Positions 50,378 through 59,105 of a stretch of DNA of 64,000 bases are shown piece by piece. The notes beneath the pieces are model-generated. The model was not told where the DNA came from, searched no databases, and saw only the letters and a list, made by a program, of their open reading frames with translations. This stretch comes from Pseudomonas sp. PB101 (GTDB lineage: Bacteria; Pseudomonadota; Gammaproteobacteria; Pseudomonadales; Pseudomonadaceae), in the NCBI RefSeq assembly GCF_009764265.1, contig NZ_RWIR01000092.1, positions 426,581-490,580 of the forward strand, in the 5' to 3' direction. The first letter of the stretch is position 1, and each line of letters begins with the position of its first letter. The translations under genes and the position numbers were made by a program.

Positions 50378-51826
50378 TCAGGGTTTGCCGGGGTTCGACG
50401 CTTGCGTTCGTCCGCTTTCCCAACCGCCGCCAAGCGCGAGGAACAAATCGATCTGGCTGGCGGCAACCTGGGTGTTCGCGGCCGCCAGTTGCGCCGTGAC
50501 ATCGATGTAGGTGCGGGTGGCTTGCAGGTCGGCCAGGAACGAGGCGCGGCCGGCCTGGAAGAAGCGGTGCGTCTGGTCGGCCGCCAGTCTGGCCGATTGC
50601 TCGGCGTCCGCCAGGGCATCGCGACGTTGCAGCAGCGCGGCGTATTGGGCAAGGCCGGTCTGGGTTTCACGAATGGCGTTGAGCACCACCCCGTCGAAAT
50701 GCGCCAGCGTCGCCTGGGTCACCGCTTCGGCTTCGCGGATGCGCGCCCGGGCGCCGTTGGTCGGCACTTTCCAGGTCAGCGACGGGCCGAAGCCCCAGCG
50801 ATTGGTGGACGGGTCGCCGAGATCGTCGAGGATACCGACGGTACCGATGGTCGCGCCGATGCTGATGTTCGGGTACAGCTCGCCCGTGGCGACGCCGATA
50901 CCGGCCGTCGCCGCCGCCAGGCGCCGCTCGGCCTGCCGTACATCGGGACGACGCTTGAGCAACGCGGCGCCATCGCCCACCGGAACCAATTGCGCGATTT
51001 TCGGCAACTCGTCGCAGGTAGCGGTGCCGGCCGGCAATTGGTCCACCGGCTTGGCCAGCAACATCGACAAGCGGTACAGCCCGGCCTGACGTGCCGCTTC
51101 ATAACGCGGCATGTCGGCGCGCAGGGATTTGAATTGGGTCTGCGAGCGGGTGACCTGGGTTTCGTCGCCACGCCCGGCATCGCGCAGGCGCTGGATCAGC
51201 GTGGTGCTCTGGGCTTGCAGGTCGAGGGAGTGCTGGGCAATTTCCCGCTCTTCATTGGCCGCGCACACCTGGGTGTAGGCCCGGACCACGTCGGCCACCA
51301 CGGTGATGCGCGCGGTATCGGCGGCGGCCTGCGTGGCATCGGCATTCGCCTTGGCCGCTTCGATGCCGCGCTGCAAGGTGCCGAACAGATCGAACTGGTA
51401 CGACGCGCTGATGCCGATATCGCCGATGTTGGCCACCGGCACTTTTTCCGGCAGCAGAAACGCCTGGCCGGACTCCTGCAAACGCTGGGCGCCCATCTGC
51501 ACGCCGCCGCTCCAGCCGCCCGCCGCTTCGGCCTCGTCGATCTGGGCGCGAGACCGCGACAGGCTGGCCGCCGCCACACGCAAATCGGTGTTGGAGGCCA
51601 TGGCCTGCTGCACCAACTGGTCGAGTCGCGGATCCTTGTACAGGCGCCACCAGTCGGCCGGCACCGGTGCGGAAACCACCGTTTTACCGTCTACCGCCAG
51701 ATCACCCTGCAAGTCCGCACGATGCACAGCCGCCTCTTCGGGCAAATGATAGTCCGGCCCGACCATCTGACACGCCGACAGCAGCAAGCCTAATCCGGCG
51801 ACCGCCAAACCCGAGGCCTTGCTCAT
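50378..51826 (-). CDS. Outer-membrane efflux lipoprotein (NodT family)
   Basis: A 482-residue TolC-like outer-membrane factor. The signal peptide ends in a lipobox (GLGLLLSACQMVGPDY), then come the paired helical repeats of the OEP family (DLRVAAASLSRSRAQIDEAE, DVRQAERRLAAATAGIGVAT). It is the last gene of an efflux operon; its ATG overlaps the adaptor stop (ATGA). It should form the trans-envelope channel with the HlyD-type adaptor and the FUSC pump. Confidence 0.9.
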   Translation of the reverse strand: MSKASGLAVAGLGLLLSACQMVGPDYHLPEEAAVHRADLQGDLAVDGKTVVSAPVPADWWRLYKDPRLDQLVQQAMASNTDLRVAAASLSRSRAQIDEAEAAGGWSGGVQMGAQRLQESGQAFLLPEKVPVANIGDIGISASYQFDLFGTLQRGIEAAKANADATQAAADTARITVVADVVRAYTQVCAANEEREIAQHSLDLQAQSTTLIQRLRDAGRGDETQVTRSQTQFKSLRADMPRYEAARQAGLYRLSMLLAKPVDQLPAGTATCDELPKIAQLVPVGDGAALLKRRPDVRQAERRLAAATAGIGVATGELYPNISIGATIGTVGILDDLGDPSTNRWGFGPSLTWKVPTNGARARIREAEAVTQATLAHFDGVVLNAIRETQTGLAQYAALLQRRDALADAEQSARLAADQTHRFFQAGRASFLADLQATRTYIDVTAQLAAANTQVAASQIDLFLALGGGWESGRTQASNPGKP

Positions 51827-52710
51827 TGCTCGGGCTCCCGTTTTTTGTCGTCGATGATCGAAACGGTGGCGGTACGCCCGGCGATCATGCGGAAATCCGC
51901 CGGTACGTCGTCGAAGGCAATCCGTACCGGAATCCGCTGGGCCAGCCGCACCCAGCTGAAGGCCGGGTTGACGTTGGGCAGCAGGTTGTTGCCGCTGGTG
52001 CGGTCGCGGTCTTCGATACCGGCGACGATGCTTTCCACATGCCCGCGCAGGCGCGCATTGTCGCCGATCACGCGGATGTCGACGCTCTGGCCGATATGGA
52101 TGCCGTTCAGCTTGGTTTCTTCGAAATAGCCGTCGATGTGGAACGAATTGCTGTCGACCACCGACAACACCGGACGCCCGGCGCTGACGAACTCTTGCGC
52201 CCGTGGCGCACGGTCGTTGACGTAGCCGTCCACCGGGCTGCGGATCACCGAGCGGTCGAGGTTGAGCTGTGCGCTGTCCACCGCCACCTGGGCTTCCATC
52301 AACGCCACTTGGGCGCGGGCCACCTTCGACTGGCTTTCTTCCAGTTGCTCACCCGGCACCAGGTTGCCCAGACCCTTGTTACGCTTGGCCTCGCGCTGGG
52401 CCTGGGCCAGGGTTTCTTCACGGTCGGCAACGGCCGCTTTCGCCTGGCGCAGTGCCAGCTTGAAACGGTCCGGATCGATGCTGAACAGCACCTGGCCGCG
52501 CTTGACCAACTGGTTGTCGCGCACTTCCACTTGCTGGATCAGCCCGGAGACATCCGGGGCGATTTGCACGATGTCGGCACGGATGTGCCCGTCGCGGGTC
52601 CACGGCGCGAACATGTAATACATCACCATGCGCCAGACCACGACAACGGCGAAGGTCACGATCAGCAGGGTCAGCACCACGCGACCGAGGGTTAGAAACG
52701 GTTTTTTCAT
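51823..52710 (-). CDS. HlyD/EmrA-type efflux adaptor (AaeA-like)
   Basis: A 295-residue membrane-fusion protein with one N-terminal anchor (VVLTLLIVTFAVVVVWRMVM) and no lipobox. Then a lipoyl half-motif (IRADIVQIAPDVSGLIQQVE), a short helical hairpin and the second half (LDRSVIRSPVDGYVNDRAPR). Length and context match AaeA of aromatic carboxylic acid efflux. It overlaps its neighbours on both sides by 4 bases. Confidence 0.9.
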   Translation of the reverse strand: MKKPFLTLGRVVLTLLIVTFAVVVVWRMVMYYMFAPWTRDGHIRADIVQIAPDVSGLIQQVEVRDNQLVKRGQVLFSIDPDRFKLALRQAKAAVADREETLAQAQREAKRNKGLGNLVPGEQLEESQSKVARAQVALMEAQVAVDSAQLNLDRSVIRSPVDGYVNDRAPRAQEFVSAGRPVLSVVDSNSFHIDGYFEETKLNGIHIGQSVDIRVIGDNARLRGHVESIVAGIEDRDRTSGNNLLPNVNPAFSWVRLAQRIPVRIAFDDVPADFRMIAGRTATVSIIDDKKREPEQ

Positions 52711-52916
52711 GTCATCAGGTATCGACTGAGTGAATCCACGACGCCAAGCAGCAGGGCGTAGAGAGCCACGTTGAACAATGCCCGGTGCCAGACCAGACGG
52801 TAAAAGTGCAGGCGCGTCAGCACCCCGTGCACCAACAGGTACAACACATACGTAATGCCCATCAGCACCAGCAGCGTGGGCAGGAACACCCCGCTGACAT
52901 CCAGATCACCGATCAT
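52707..52916 (-). CDS. DUF1656 small membrane protein (AaeX-like)
   Basis: A 69-residue protein with two membrane helices (about 12-30 and 45-65) and the N-terminal pattern DLDVSGVFLPTLLVLMGITY typical of DUF1656/AaeX. It is nearly always found between the FUSC pump and HlyD adaptor genes, as here, with 4-base overlaps to both. Confidence 0.9.
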   Translation of the reverse strand: MIGDLDVSGVFLPTLLVLMGITYVLYLLVHGVLTRLHFYRLVWHRALFNVALYALLLGVVDSLSRYLMT

Positions 52917-54985
52917 AAAGGCGCTCCATCAATGCCATGGGGAAGCGGTTCTTCGAGCTCGGCCGAACCGACGAATTCGACACCGGGCAACAGCGCCAGG
53001 CGCAGGCCGCTCAGGGCGTGCAGCAAATGCCGACGGGTTTCATCATCGCCGGCACCGCTGAGGGCGCGACGGGTGCGGTCGAGGGTCATCAGCAGCGGGC
53101 TCGGTGCCGGCAAGCGTTCGCCGGCCTTGAGGCAAGCCTTGAAATACTCGCCCACCTCGGCCACCACCTGGCGCAGCAGCACTTGCGGCAATCCGAGGAT
53201 GCGCGGCGTATACGCGAGCAGGTCCAACAGGTTCAGCGCCACACGCACTTCGCGCAGCGCCACGCCGGAGTCCTGGCCGGTCATGGCCAGGCGCGGCAGA
53301 TGCTGCATCAGCCGATCGAGCATCCGTATGCCCAGAAGCCGATGCTCGGACAACGTGGCCGGCTCGGCGAGGCTGACGATGTCGCGCCAACTGAAGCGGG
53401 TCAGGCGCTTGGCTGCCAGTTCAGCACCGAACGGCCGGGCAATCAGGGTCCAGATGAACGCGAACAGCAGCCCCATGGGCCCGGCGAGGTTGGAGTTGGC
53501 GAAACTGAGGAAGTCCGCGTCGTAGGCACCCTGAATGCTGATGAAGGACGAGGTGTTGACCAGCGTCAGCAGCATGCCCAGGTAAAACTGCGGCTTGACC
53601 GTGAGGGTGCCGACGACGATGAACGGCACGGCAAACGCCAGCACCAGCATCGGAAAGTCATGCAGGTTGGGCAGCACCAGAAACAGATAAAGGCTGGCGA
53701 ACACCACCGACATCGCTGTCCAGAAAAAGAACCGGTAGATCTGCGGCGCCGGGTCGTCCATCGAGGCGAAGAAGCTGCACGCCACCGCCGCCAGGATCAC
53801 TGCGCTGCCGCCATCGGTCCAGCCGAGCAAAATCCACAATACCGAGGCGACAATGATCGCCGTGACGGTCGATGCGGCGGAATAGAACATCAGGCCGCGA
53901 TCCAGAAACGGCGTCAGCCGTCCCAGACGCCAGTGCCGATACACGGCACGCCAGCTGTCCTGGCTTTCGCACTGGATGGCGTATTGCAGGCTGCGGCAGT
54001 CCTGCCACAAATCGATCCACTCGCCGAGACGGTAAATGGCGTTGGAGAACAGCAATTGCTTGCGGTCGTCAAGCGCGTCGGGCGCGGGCTGCAGGGCCTC
54101 GAGTTGATCCTTCAGGGCTTGCCAGCGGTCGAGATTGGCATCCTTGTGCTCGAGCCATTCGGTGGTGGCGGCCAGCAATGGCGCAAACTTGTCCACAAGC
54201 TCGGGGGTGCGCCGTTCCAATGCGTAAAGCGCATCGTCGAGGGCATCGATCACCGGCAGCAGGTGAATCATCCGCCCGCGCAACTCCTTGGTGTTGCGCA
54301 CCGTCTGCGGGCGTGAGCCTTCGTGGGGCAACTGGCCGATCATCAACTCCAGGGAGTTGAACGTGGCGACCATCGCTGCGCGCAACCCGCTGACTTCTTC
54401 GGGCTGCACGTTGCGGCTGAGGAAGCGCTGGCTGTAGGTCGAGGCATCGGCAAACCATTTGCTCACCGAATCATTGAACACCGGGGCCAGGCGCCGGGGC
54501 CAGAACATCGCGCCAACCACCGCCGCCACGGCGATGCCGAGAAAGATTTCTTCGGTCCGCGCTTCGGCCACGTCCCACACCCCCAGCGGGTTGTTCACCA
54601 CCGGCAGGGCAATCAACGGCAAGGTGTAGCCGGCGAGCATCAAGGCGTAGTTGTTGGCCGTGCGCAAATGCAGGGACAGAAACAGCAGCGTGCCGGTCCA
54701 CAGCGCAATCACCACCACCAGCACGTAGGGGCTCTGCACGAACATCGGCACGAACAGCACGGCGGCGGCTGCGCCGATAAAGGTGCCGACCGCCCGGTAC
54801 AGCGCCTTGGAAGTGGTCGGCCCGAGAAACGGGTTGGAAACGATATACACCGTGGCCATCGCCCAGTAAGGACGCGGCATTTGCATGAGCAGGGCGATGT
54901 ACAGCGCGATCATCGATGCGGCGAAGGTGCGCACGCCGTAGAACCAGTCCCGTGCCGGGGGCATGCCAGAGAAAAATCCGTTCAA
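52913..54985 (-). CDS. FUSC-family aromatic-acid efflux pump (AaeB-like)
   Basis: A 690-residue inner-membrane protein with two blocks of about five or six membrane helices (about 15-165 and 360-500) joined and followed by helical cytoplasmic domains; the FUSC/DUF893 architecture. Landmarks are YWAMATVYIVSNPFLGPTTS and KALYRAVGTFIGAAAAVLFV near the N-terminus. It would export aromatic carboxylic acids or similar amphiphiles with the adaptor and NodT channel. The ATG overlaps the marR stop, so the whole operon is translationally linked. Confidence 0.9.
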   Translation of the reverse strand: MNGFFSGMPPARDWFYGVRTFAASMIALYIALLMQMPRPYWAMATVYIVSNPFLGPTTSKALYRAVGTFIGAAAAVLFVPMFVQSPYVLVVVIALWTGTLLFLSLHLRTANNYALMLAGYTLPLIALPVVNNPLGVWDVAEARTEEIFLGIAVAAVVGAMFWPRRLAPVFNDSVSKWFADASTYSQRFLSRNVQPEEVSGLRAAMVATFNSLELMIGQLPHEGSRPQTVRNTKELRGRMIHLLPVIDALDDALYALERRTPELVDKFAPLLAATTEWLEHKDANLDRWQALKDQLEALQPAPDALDDRKQLLFSNAIYRLGEWIDLWQDCRSLQYAIQCESQDSWRAVYRHWRLGRLTPFLDRGLMFYSAASTVTAIIVASVLWILLGWTDGGSAVILAAVACSFFASMDDPAPQIYRFFFWTAMSVVFASLYLFLVLPNLHDFPMLVLAFAVPFIVVGTLTVKPQFYLGMLLTLVNTSSFISIQGAYDADFLSFANSNLAGPMGLLFAFIWTLIARPFGAELAAKRLTRFSWRDIVSLAEPATLSEHRLLGIRMLDRLMQHLPRLAMTGQDSGVALREVRVALNLLDLLAYTPRILGLPQVLLRQVVAEVGEYFKACLKAGERLPAPSPLLMTLDRTRRALSGAGDDETRRHLLHALSGLRLALLPGVEFVGSAELEEPLPHGIDGAPL

Positions 54986-55449
54986 GAGTTGGCCACCGAT
55001 GGCGGCGTGGCCGCTTCAAAAGCTCTCAGTACCCGCAGCGTAGCTTCCAGATCACTCTGGTCAATGCCTTCAAGTACTTCGTGGCGCAAGCGCACCAGTT
55101 CCACTTCGACCGCCTGCACCAGCTCACGACCGGTTTCGGTCAGGCTCAGGCATTTGGCGCGGCGATCCTGTGCATCTTCGGTGCGGCAAACGTAGCCGCC
55201 ATGGCACAACTGATCGAGCAAGCGGACCAGCGACGGGCTCTCCATCCCTGCCGCCTGGGCCACCGTCACCTGACGCACACCCTCGCCCAGACGCCCGATC
55301 ATCAACAACGGAACGGCACAGGCTTCGGAAATTCCATAGTTGGCCAGCGTGGTCTGGCAGATTTTGCGCCAATGCCTGGCGGCCACCACCATGGCACTGC
55401 TGATATTCATCTGGAGAAGGTCGAGGTTATTCGGCACGAGGGAAAACAC
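54982..55449 (-). CDS. MarR-family regulator of the efflux operon
   Basis: A 155-residue MarR regulator, starting at GTG 55449; an ATG at 55410 (MNISSAMVVAARHWRKICQT) is an alternative. The winged helix is VTVAQAAGMESPSLVRLLDQ followed by LCHGGYVCRTEDAQDRRAKC, with the family D-x-R-x(3)-L wing. It is the first gene of the five-gene efflux operon and likely represses it through the palindrome just upstream. The inducer is probably an aromatic acid, by analogy. Confidence 0.87.
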   Translation of the reverse strand: MFSLVPNNLDLLQMNISSAMVVAARHWRKICQTTLANYGISEACAVPLLMIGRLGEGVRQVTVAQAAGMESPSLVRLLDQLCHGGYVCRTEDAQDRRAKCLSLTETGRELVQAVEVELVRLRHEVLEGIDQSDLEATLRVLRAFEAATPPSVANS

Positions 55450-55456
55450 ACACTGT

Positions 55457-55470
55457 TAGTTTGCTAACTA
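55457..55470. promoter_or_regulatory. MarR operator candidate
   Basis: TAGTT-TGCT-AACTA, a palindrome 8 bases upstream of the marR start codon, in the only non-coding gap before the operon. Confidence 0.6.
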
Positions 55471-55542
55471 TCAATATCGCATTGCAGGGGATTTTCCGTC
55501 AAGTTTTGAAACAATTACGTAATCGGGACCTGTCGAGAGCGA

Positions 55543-55824
55543 TCAACGTTTCTTGGCGCGCTCATACACTTCGCTGCGCTCGCGCTTGCCTACTGCAACG
55601 ACAGAAACGACGACACGCTCATCTATCACCTCGTAGACGAGTCGGTATCCAGATGACTTCAGTTTGATTTTGTAGCATTCGGGCATGCCATGGAGTGAGT
55701 CAGACGGGATTCGAGGCAGCTCGAGCCGTTCGGCCAACTTCTTTTTGAATTGCACCCGTACCGTATGCCCCAATTTGTCCCATTCTTTGCGTGCGGACGG
55801 CAGAAACTCGAGCTTATATGTCAT
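55543..55824 (-). CDS. RelE/ParE-superfamily toxin
   Basis: A 93-residue toxin of the RelE/StbE type, usually a ribosome-dependent mRNA nuclease. It shows the typical start YKLEFLPSARKEWDKLGHTV, the central LHGMPECYKIKLKSSGYRLV and the end VVSVVAVGKRERSEVYERA. The basic residues expected in the active cleft (K, R in KSSGYRLVY and GKRERSEVY) are present, so it looks intact. Overlaps the antitoxin gene by 11 bases. Confidence 0.9.
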   Translation of the reverse strand: MTYKLEFLPSARKEWDKLGHTVRVQFKKKLAERLELPRIPSDSLHGMPECYKIKLKSSGYRLVYEVIDERVVVSVVAVGKRERSEVYERAKKR

Positions 55825-56059
55825 CCAGGGTTACCGGGATCGGCGTTTCATGACGACGAGAACGCACGATTTCCGCCAACTCCAGATCATCAAGGCGCTC
55901 CATCATGGCTTCGAACACATCGGCAGGAACCATGTAGCCCATGACGCGATTGTGATTGAGCACTGCGACGGGCCCTCCATGGGCGCCATTCAAAACGGCA
56001 GAGGGATTTTTCTTTAGTTCAGACACGCTGACAGCCATATCAGCCAAAACACTTTGCAT
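55814..56059 (-). CDS. Phd/YefM-family antitoxin
   Basis: An 81-residue antitoxin. I start it at 56059 (MQSVLADMAVSVSELKKNPS), which places GAGG 8 bases upstream; the frame to 56095 runs through the operator. The N-terminal Phd/YefM DNA-binding fold includes AVLNGAHGGPVAVLNHNRVM, and the C-terminal helix that wraps the toxin follows (MMERLDDLELAEIVRSRRHE). First gene of the pair. Confidence 0.9.
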   Translation of the reverse strand: MQSVLADMAVSVSELKKNPSAVLNGAHGGPVAVLNHNRVMGYMVPADVFEAMMERLDDLELAEIVRSRRHETPIPVTLDDI

Positions 56060-56087
56060 AATTAAGACCTCAAATAAGGTCTTAATT
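56060..56087. promoter_or_regulatory. Toxin-antitoxin operator overlapping the ribosome binding site
   Basis: A perfect 11-bp inverted repeat AATTAAGACCT/AGGTCTTAATT with a 6-base spacer, ending at the base before the antitoxin ATG. The ribosome binding site GAGG lies inside it. Confidence 0.8.
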
Positions 56088-56140
56088 CTGGTCAATTGTT
56101 TTGATCAGAGCAACCGTTGCAGATCACCGCCTATCAGTTT

Positions 56141-56386
56141 TTACACCCCCCGCCCCTTCCTCAACATCACATCCAGCTGATCCACCACCTCGGCCCAATC
56201 CGCGTCATCGAGTATCTCCTCACGCAGTAGCTCGGCCTGACTCGGGTTCCAGAAAAATGCATCCGCAAGGTGCAGTTCCGGCTTGAGTGGTGAATGGGTG
56301 GCGATGAATTTATCGATGCTTTCGGCGTCGTCCGGCAGGCCGAGTTGCTTGAACAGGGATGGAAGGTTGTGGGTTGGGTTTTCCAT
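56141..56386 (-). CDS. DUF2789 protein
   Basis: An 81-residue protein matching the DUF2789 pattern: MENPTHNLPSLFKQLGLPDD at the start, ADAFFWNPSQAELLREEILD in the middle and DADWAEVVDQLDVMLR at the end. Soluble, acidic and helical. Function unknown. AGGAGCC precedes the start. Confidence 0.87.
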   Translation of the reverse strand: MENPTHNLPSLFKQLGLPDDAESIDKFIATHSPLKPELHLADAFFWNPSQAELLREEILDDADWAEVVDQLDVMLRKGRGV

Positions 56387-56421
56387 GTCTGGCTCCTGTG
56401 AACCTATTAAGAGACCGCTGC

Positions 56422-56512
56422 GCGGTCATCGCGGGCAAGCCCGCTCCCACAGGTTAATCGCAGTCCCTGTGGGAGCGGCGGTGCGACGATTCGGCTTGCC
56501 CGCGATGACGGC
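56422..56512. repeat. REP pair with a long-form copy
   Basis: The left copy (56422-56452) is the plain GCGGGCAAGCCCGCTCCCAC type. The right copy (56466-56512) has GCGGTGCGACGATTC inserted between GTGGGAGCG and GCTTGCCCGCGATG, a second long-form REP variant. Confidence 0.75.
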
Positions 56513-56531
56513 AGCATTGACGAAACAAATC

Positions 56532-56993
56532 TCAATGACTCAACTCCCGCACCTCCGCATGCGGCACCATTTTGAGGAACTCGGGCATGTCCATGCGCAC
56601 CAGGTTCACGTGGTTGCCGGCCTCCAGATAGATGTCTTTCTGCCGGGTCAGCAGTGGGTCGATGACCACCTCCAGCCCATAGGACTCACCCAGCGCCGGT
56701 ACGGCGCCGCGTTCGCAATCGTCGAACAGGTGCGCCAGGTTGCTTTCGCGGGAAACCTGCCACTCCCCGCTGCTGCGGACCTTGCTCAGGTCAAGGTGGC
56801 GGCTGGCGGGCAGCACGGCCATCAGGTAATGCCCATGGTGATCGTCGAGGATCACCGATTTGGCCACCCGCTCGGCAGGAATACCTGCGACCCGCGCCGT
56901 TTCAAGGCTGCTGGCCGAGTGTGGGTGGCTGACGATGTCGTAGTTGCATTGAGCCTTTTCCAGGCTTCGCTGCACGGTTCTTGCCATACGCAT
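56532..56993 (-). CDS. YbaK/ProX-type aminoacyl-tRNA deacylase
   Basis: A 153-residue protein of the YbaK/EbsC domain family, which clears mischarged tRNAs in trans. Family motifs are SSLETARVAGIPAERVAKSV (with the catalytic Lys), YLMAVLPASRHLDLSKV and the C-terminal GAGCEVPA-like block CERGAVPALGESYGLEVVID. GAGGTG lies 4-5 bases before the ATG. Specificity (Cys-tRNA-Pro or Ala-tRNA-Pro) cannot be decided. Confidence 0.85.
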   Translation of the reverse strand: MRMARTVQRSLEKAQCNYDIVSHPHSASSLETARVAGIPAERVAKSVILDDHHGHYLMAVLPASRHLDLSKVRSSGEWQVSRESNLAHLFDDCERGAVPALGESYGLEVVIDPLLTRQKDIYLEAGNHVNLVRMDMPEFLKMVPHAEVRELSH

Positions 56994-57192
56994 GATGCAC
57001 CTCGGTATCCGTCATGACCGCTGGCGGACGATAGTTAACGCTTTGCTTGCGTAGTGAAAGTCTAGGCCCGCCGACGGGTTCCGGCGGGAAATCCGCCCAT
57101 CGGGCGTCGTCGACAATTGAGCAAAATTCATACAACCCGCGGCTCAACTAAACTGTCTACAGAGCCACCTCAAGACTCTCCCGGAGGGTCAA

Positions 57193-57726
57193 GTGAACAC
57201 GCGTTGCTGGGCAGTTGCGTTGCTGTTGGCGTTGAGCGGATCGGCCTGCGCCGCCGACACGGTCGTGGTGCTGATGCCCAACCCCGTCGGCATCTGGCTG
57301 ATCACCTTCGGCATCGCGTTTCTGATCGCCGAAGCCGCCCTGCCCAATTACGGCGTGATCGGTTTGGGCGGCATCGTGATGTTCGTGATCGGCGCGGTGA
57401 TCCTGACCAATACCGATGTGCCCGTGCCGCTGATGATCGGCCTGGGACTGGTCAGCGCGCTGCTGCTGATCTACCTGGTGATTCACGCCCTGAAAACGCG
57501 ACCGCGCCAAATCGTCAGTGGTGATGCCGGGCTGCTCGGCAGCGTGACGGCGGTGACGTCCTTGCAGGCCGGCAACGCCTGTGGCGGCTGGGTGCATCTG
57601 CAAGGAGAACAATGGCAAGTGCTCAGTGCGACGCCACTGCAACCCGGGCAACGGGTGCGGGTGGTGGGGCGCAAGGGCTTGCTGCTGCAAGTGGCCGCGG
57701 CTGACGCGGTGCCGGGCGGAGAATAG
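57193..57726 (+). CDS. NfeD-family membrane protein
   Basis: A 177-residue short-form NfeD protein. It starts at GTG 57193 with GGAGGG 6 bases upstream. A signal-like N-terminus is followed by three membrane helices (about 31-50, 54-72, 77-97; IGLGGIVMFVIGAVILTNTD) and a C-terminal OB-fold (LLGSVTAVTSLQAGNACGGW, GQRVRVVGRKGLLLQV). NfeD proteins act with SPFH proteins in membrane microdomains, and the next gene, 2 bases on, is an SPFH protein. Confidence 0.88.
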   Translation: MNTRCWAVALLLALSGSACAADTVVVLMPNPVGIWLITFGIAFLIAEAALPNYGVIGLGGIVMFVIGAVILTNTDVPVPLMIGLGLVSALLLIYLVIHALKTRPRQIVSGDAGLLGSVTAVTSLQAGNACGGWVHLQGEQWQVLSATPLQPGQRVRVVGRKGLLLQVAAADAVPGGE

Positions 57727-57728
57727 TC

Positions 57729-58487
57729 ATGGGTTTGCAATTGGGTCTTGTCGCGCTGCTGCTGTTGCTCATCGCACTGGCGGGGTCGACGTTCCGCATC
57801 CTGCGCGAATACGAGCGCGGCGTGGTGTTCCAGCTCGGGCGCTTCTGGCAGGTAAAGGGCCCCGGCCTGATCCTGCTGATTCCGGTGGTCCAGCAGATGG
57901 TCCGGGTCGATTTGCGCACCGTGGTGCTGGACGTGCCGCCGCAAGACGTGATCACCCGCGACAACGTGTCGGTCAAGGTCAACGCGGTGCTGTATTTCCG
58001 CGTACTTGATCCGCAGAAGGCAATCATCCAGGTCGAGGACTTCCTCGCCGCCACCAGCCAGTTGGCGCAAACCACGCTGCGGGCGGTGCTGGGTAAACAT
58101 GAACTGGACGAACTGCTGGCCGAGCGCGAACGGTTGAACCTGGACATCCAGCAAGTGCTCGACGCCCAGACCGACGCCTGGGGCATCAAGGTCGCCAACG
58201 TCGAGATCAAGCACGTGGACCTCAACGAATCGATGATCCGCGCCATCGCCAAGCAGGCTGAGGCCGAACGGGAACGGCGAGCCAAGGTGATCCACGCCGA
58301 AGGCGAGTTGCAGGCCTCGGAAAAACTCATGCAGGCCGCCGAAATGCTTGGCCGCCAACCGGGGGCCATGCAGTTGCGCTACATGCAGACCCTGAGTTCG
58401 ATTGCCGGCGACAAGAGCTCGACCATCGTCTTTCCGCTGCCGATCGAGTTGCTCAAGGGCATGGCGGACTTGTCCTCGAAACCTTGA
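57729..58487 (+). CDS. SPFH-domain protein (slipin/stomatin)
   Basis: A 252-residue stomatin-like protein. An N-terminal membrane anchor (LGLVALLLLLIALAGSTFRI) is followed by the SPFH domain (EYERGVVFQLGRFWQVKGPG, VDLRTVVLDVPPQDVITRDN) and a C-terminal coiled coil (AIAKQAEAERERRAKVIHAE). It should form oligomers at the inner membrane that organise protein quality control. Operon with the NfeD gene. Confidence 0.92.
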   Translation: MGLQLGLVALLLLLIALAGSTFRILREYERGVVFQLGRFWQVKGPGLILLIPVVQQMVRVDLRTVVLDVPPQDVITRDNVSVKVNAVLYFRVLDPQKAIIQVEDFLAATSQLAQTTLRAVLGKHELDELLAERERLNLDIQQVLDAQTDAWGIKVANVEIKHVDLNESMIRAIAKQAEAERERRAKVIHAEGELQASEKLMQAAEMLGRQPGAMQLRYMQTLSSIAGDKSSTIVFPLPIELLKGMADLSSKP

Positions 58488-58499
58488 ACGCCGTCCGGC

Positions 58500-59105
58500 T
58501 CAGGTCCCGGGCAGGACTTCGGATTCAGCCAGCCAGGTCAACAGTCGATCAAGGCAGGCCTCGACCGTTTGCACCCCGGTATCGAGGACCAGCGCCGCAT
58601 CGACCGGCGCCTGATACGGCGCAGACACCCCGGTAAACCCGGCCAACTCACCGCGTCGGGCGCGGGCATAGTGACCTTTCGGATCACGCTGCTCGCATAC
58701 CGCCAGGGGCGCGTTGCACCAGACTTCCCGATAGTCGTCACCGAGCCGCCGGGCGAACACATCGCGCAGTTCCACCAACGGCGCAATCATCGCCAGGATC
58801 ACGATTTGCCCGTTCTCCACCAGCAACGACGCCAGCTCACTGGCGCGGCGGATGTTCTCCTGACGATCGCTGTCACCGAAGCCCAGGTCCCGATTGAGCC
58901 CCACCCGCAGCCCGTCACCATCGAGCACCACGCTCTGCAGGCCGCGGGCAAACAACTCGGCGTGCAGCGCTTGCGCGAGGGTCGACTTGCCCGCCGCCGG
59001 CAGGCCGGTCAGCAGGATCGCCGCGCCGCGATGGCCGTTGCGCCGCTCGCGCTGGGTCCGGCTGACGCTGGCGCTCGGGGCCTTCACGTCAACGCACGGG
59101 GGCAT
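58500..59105 (-). CDS. CysC-like adenylyl-sulfate kinase paralogue
   Basis: A 201-residue P-loop kinase matching APS kinase (CysC), which makes PAPS. Walker A is GLPAAGKST at 34-42, then LDGDGLRVGLNRDLGF, ENIRRASELASLLVENGQIV and CEQRDPKGHYARARRGELAG, in the right order and spacing. Two usual features differ: the phospho-Ser region FISPF reads MIAPL (Ala108), and the DGDN/VR motif reads DGDGLR. Most Pseudomonas carry CysC fused to CysN, so this free form is an extra copy. Its start overlaps the end of the TolC-type gene by 17 bases, which links it to the adhesin operon. It may supply PAPS or activate another substrate. Confidence 0.8.
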   Translation of the reverse strand: MPPCVDVKAPSASVSRTQRERRNGHRGAAILLTGLPAAGKSTLAQALHAELFARGLQSVVLDGDGLRVGLNRDLGFGDSDRQENIRRASELASLLVENGQIVILAMIAPLVELRDVFARRLGDDYREVWCNAPLAVCEQRDPKGHYARARRGELAGFTGVSAPYQAPVDAALVLDTGVQTVEACLDRLLTWLAESEVLPGT

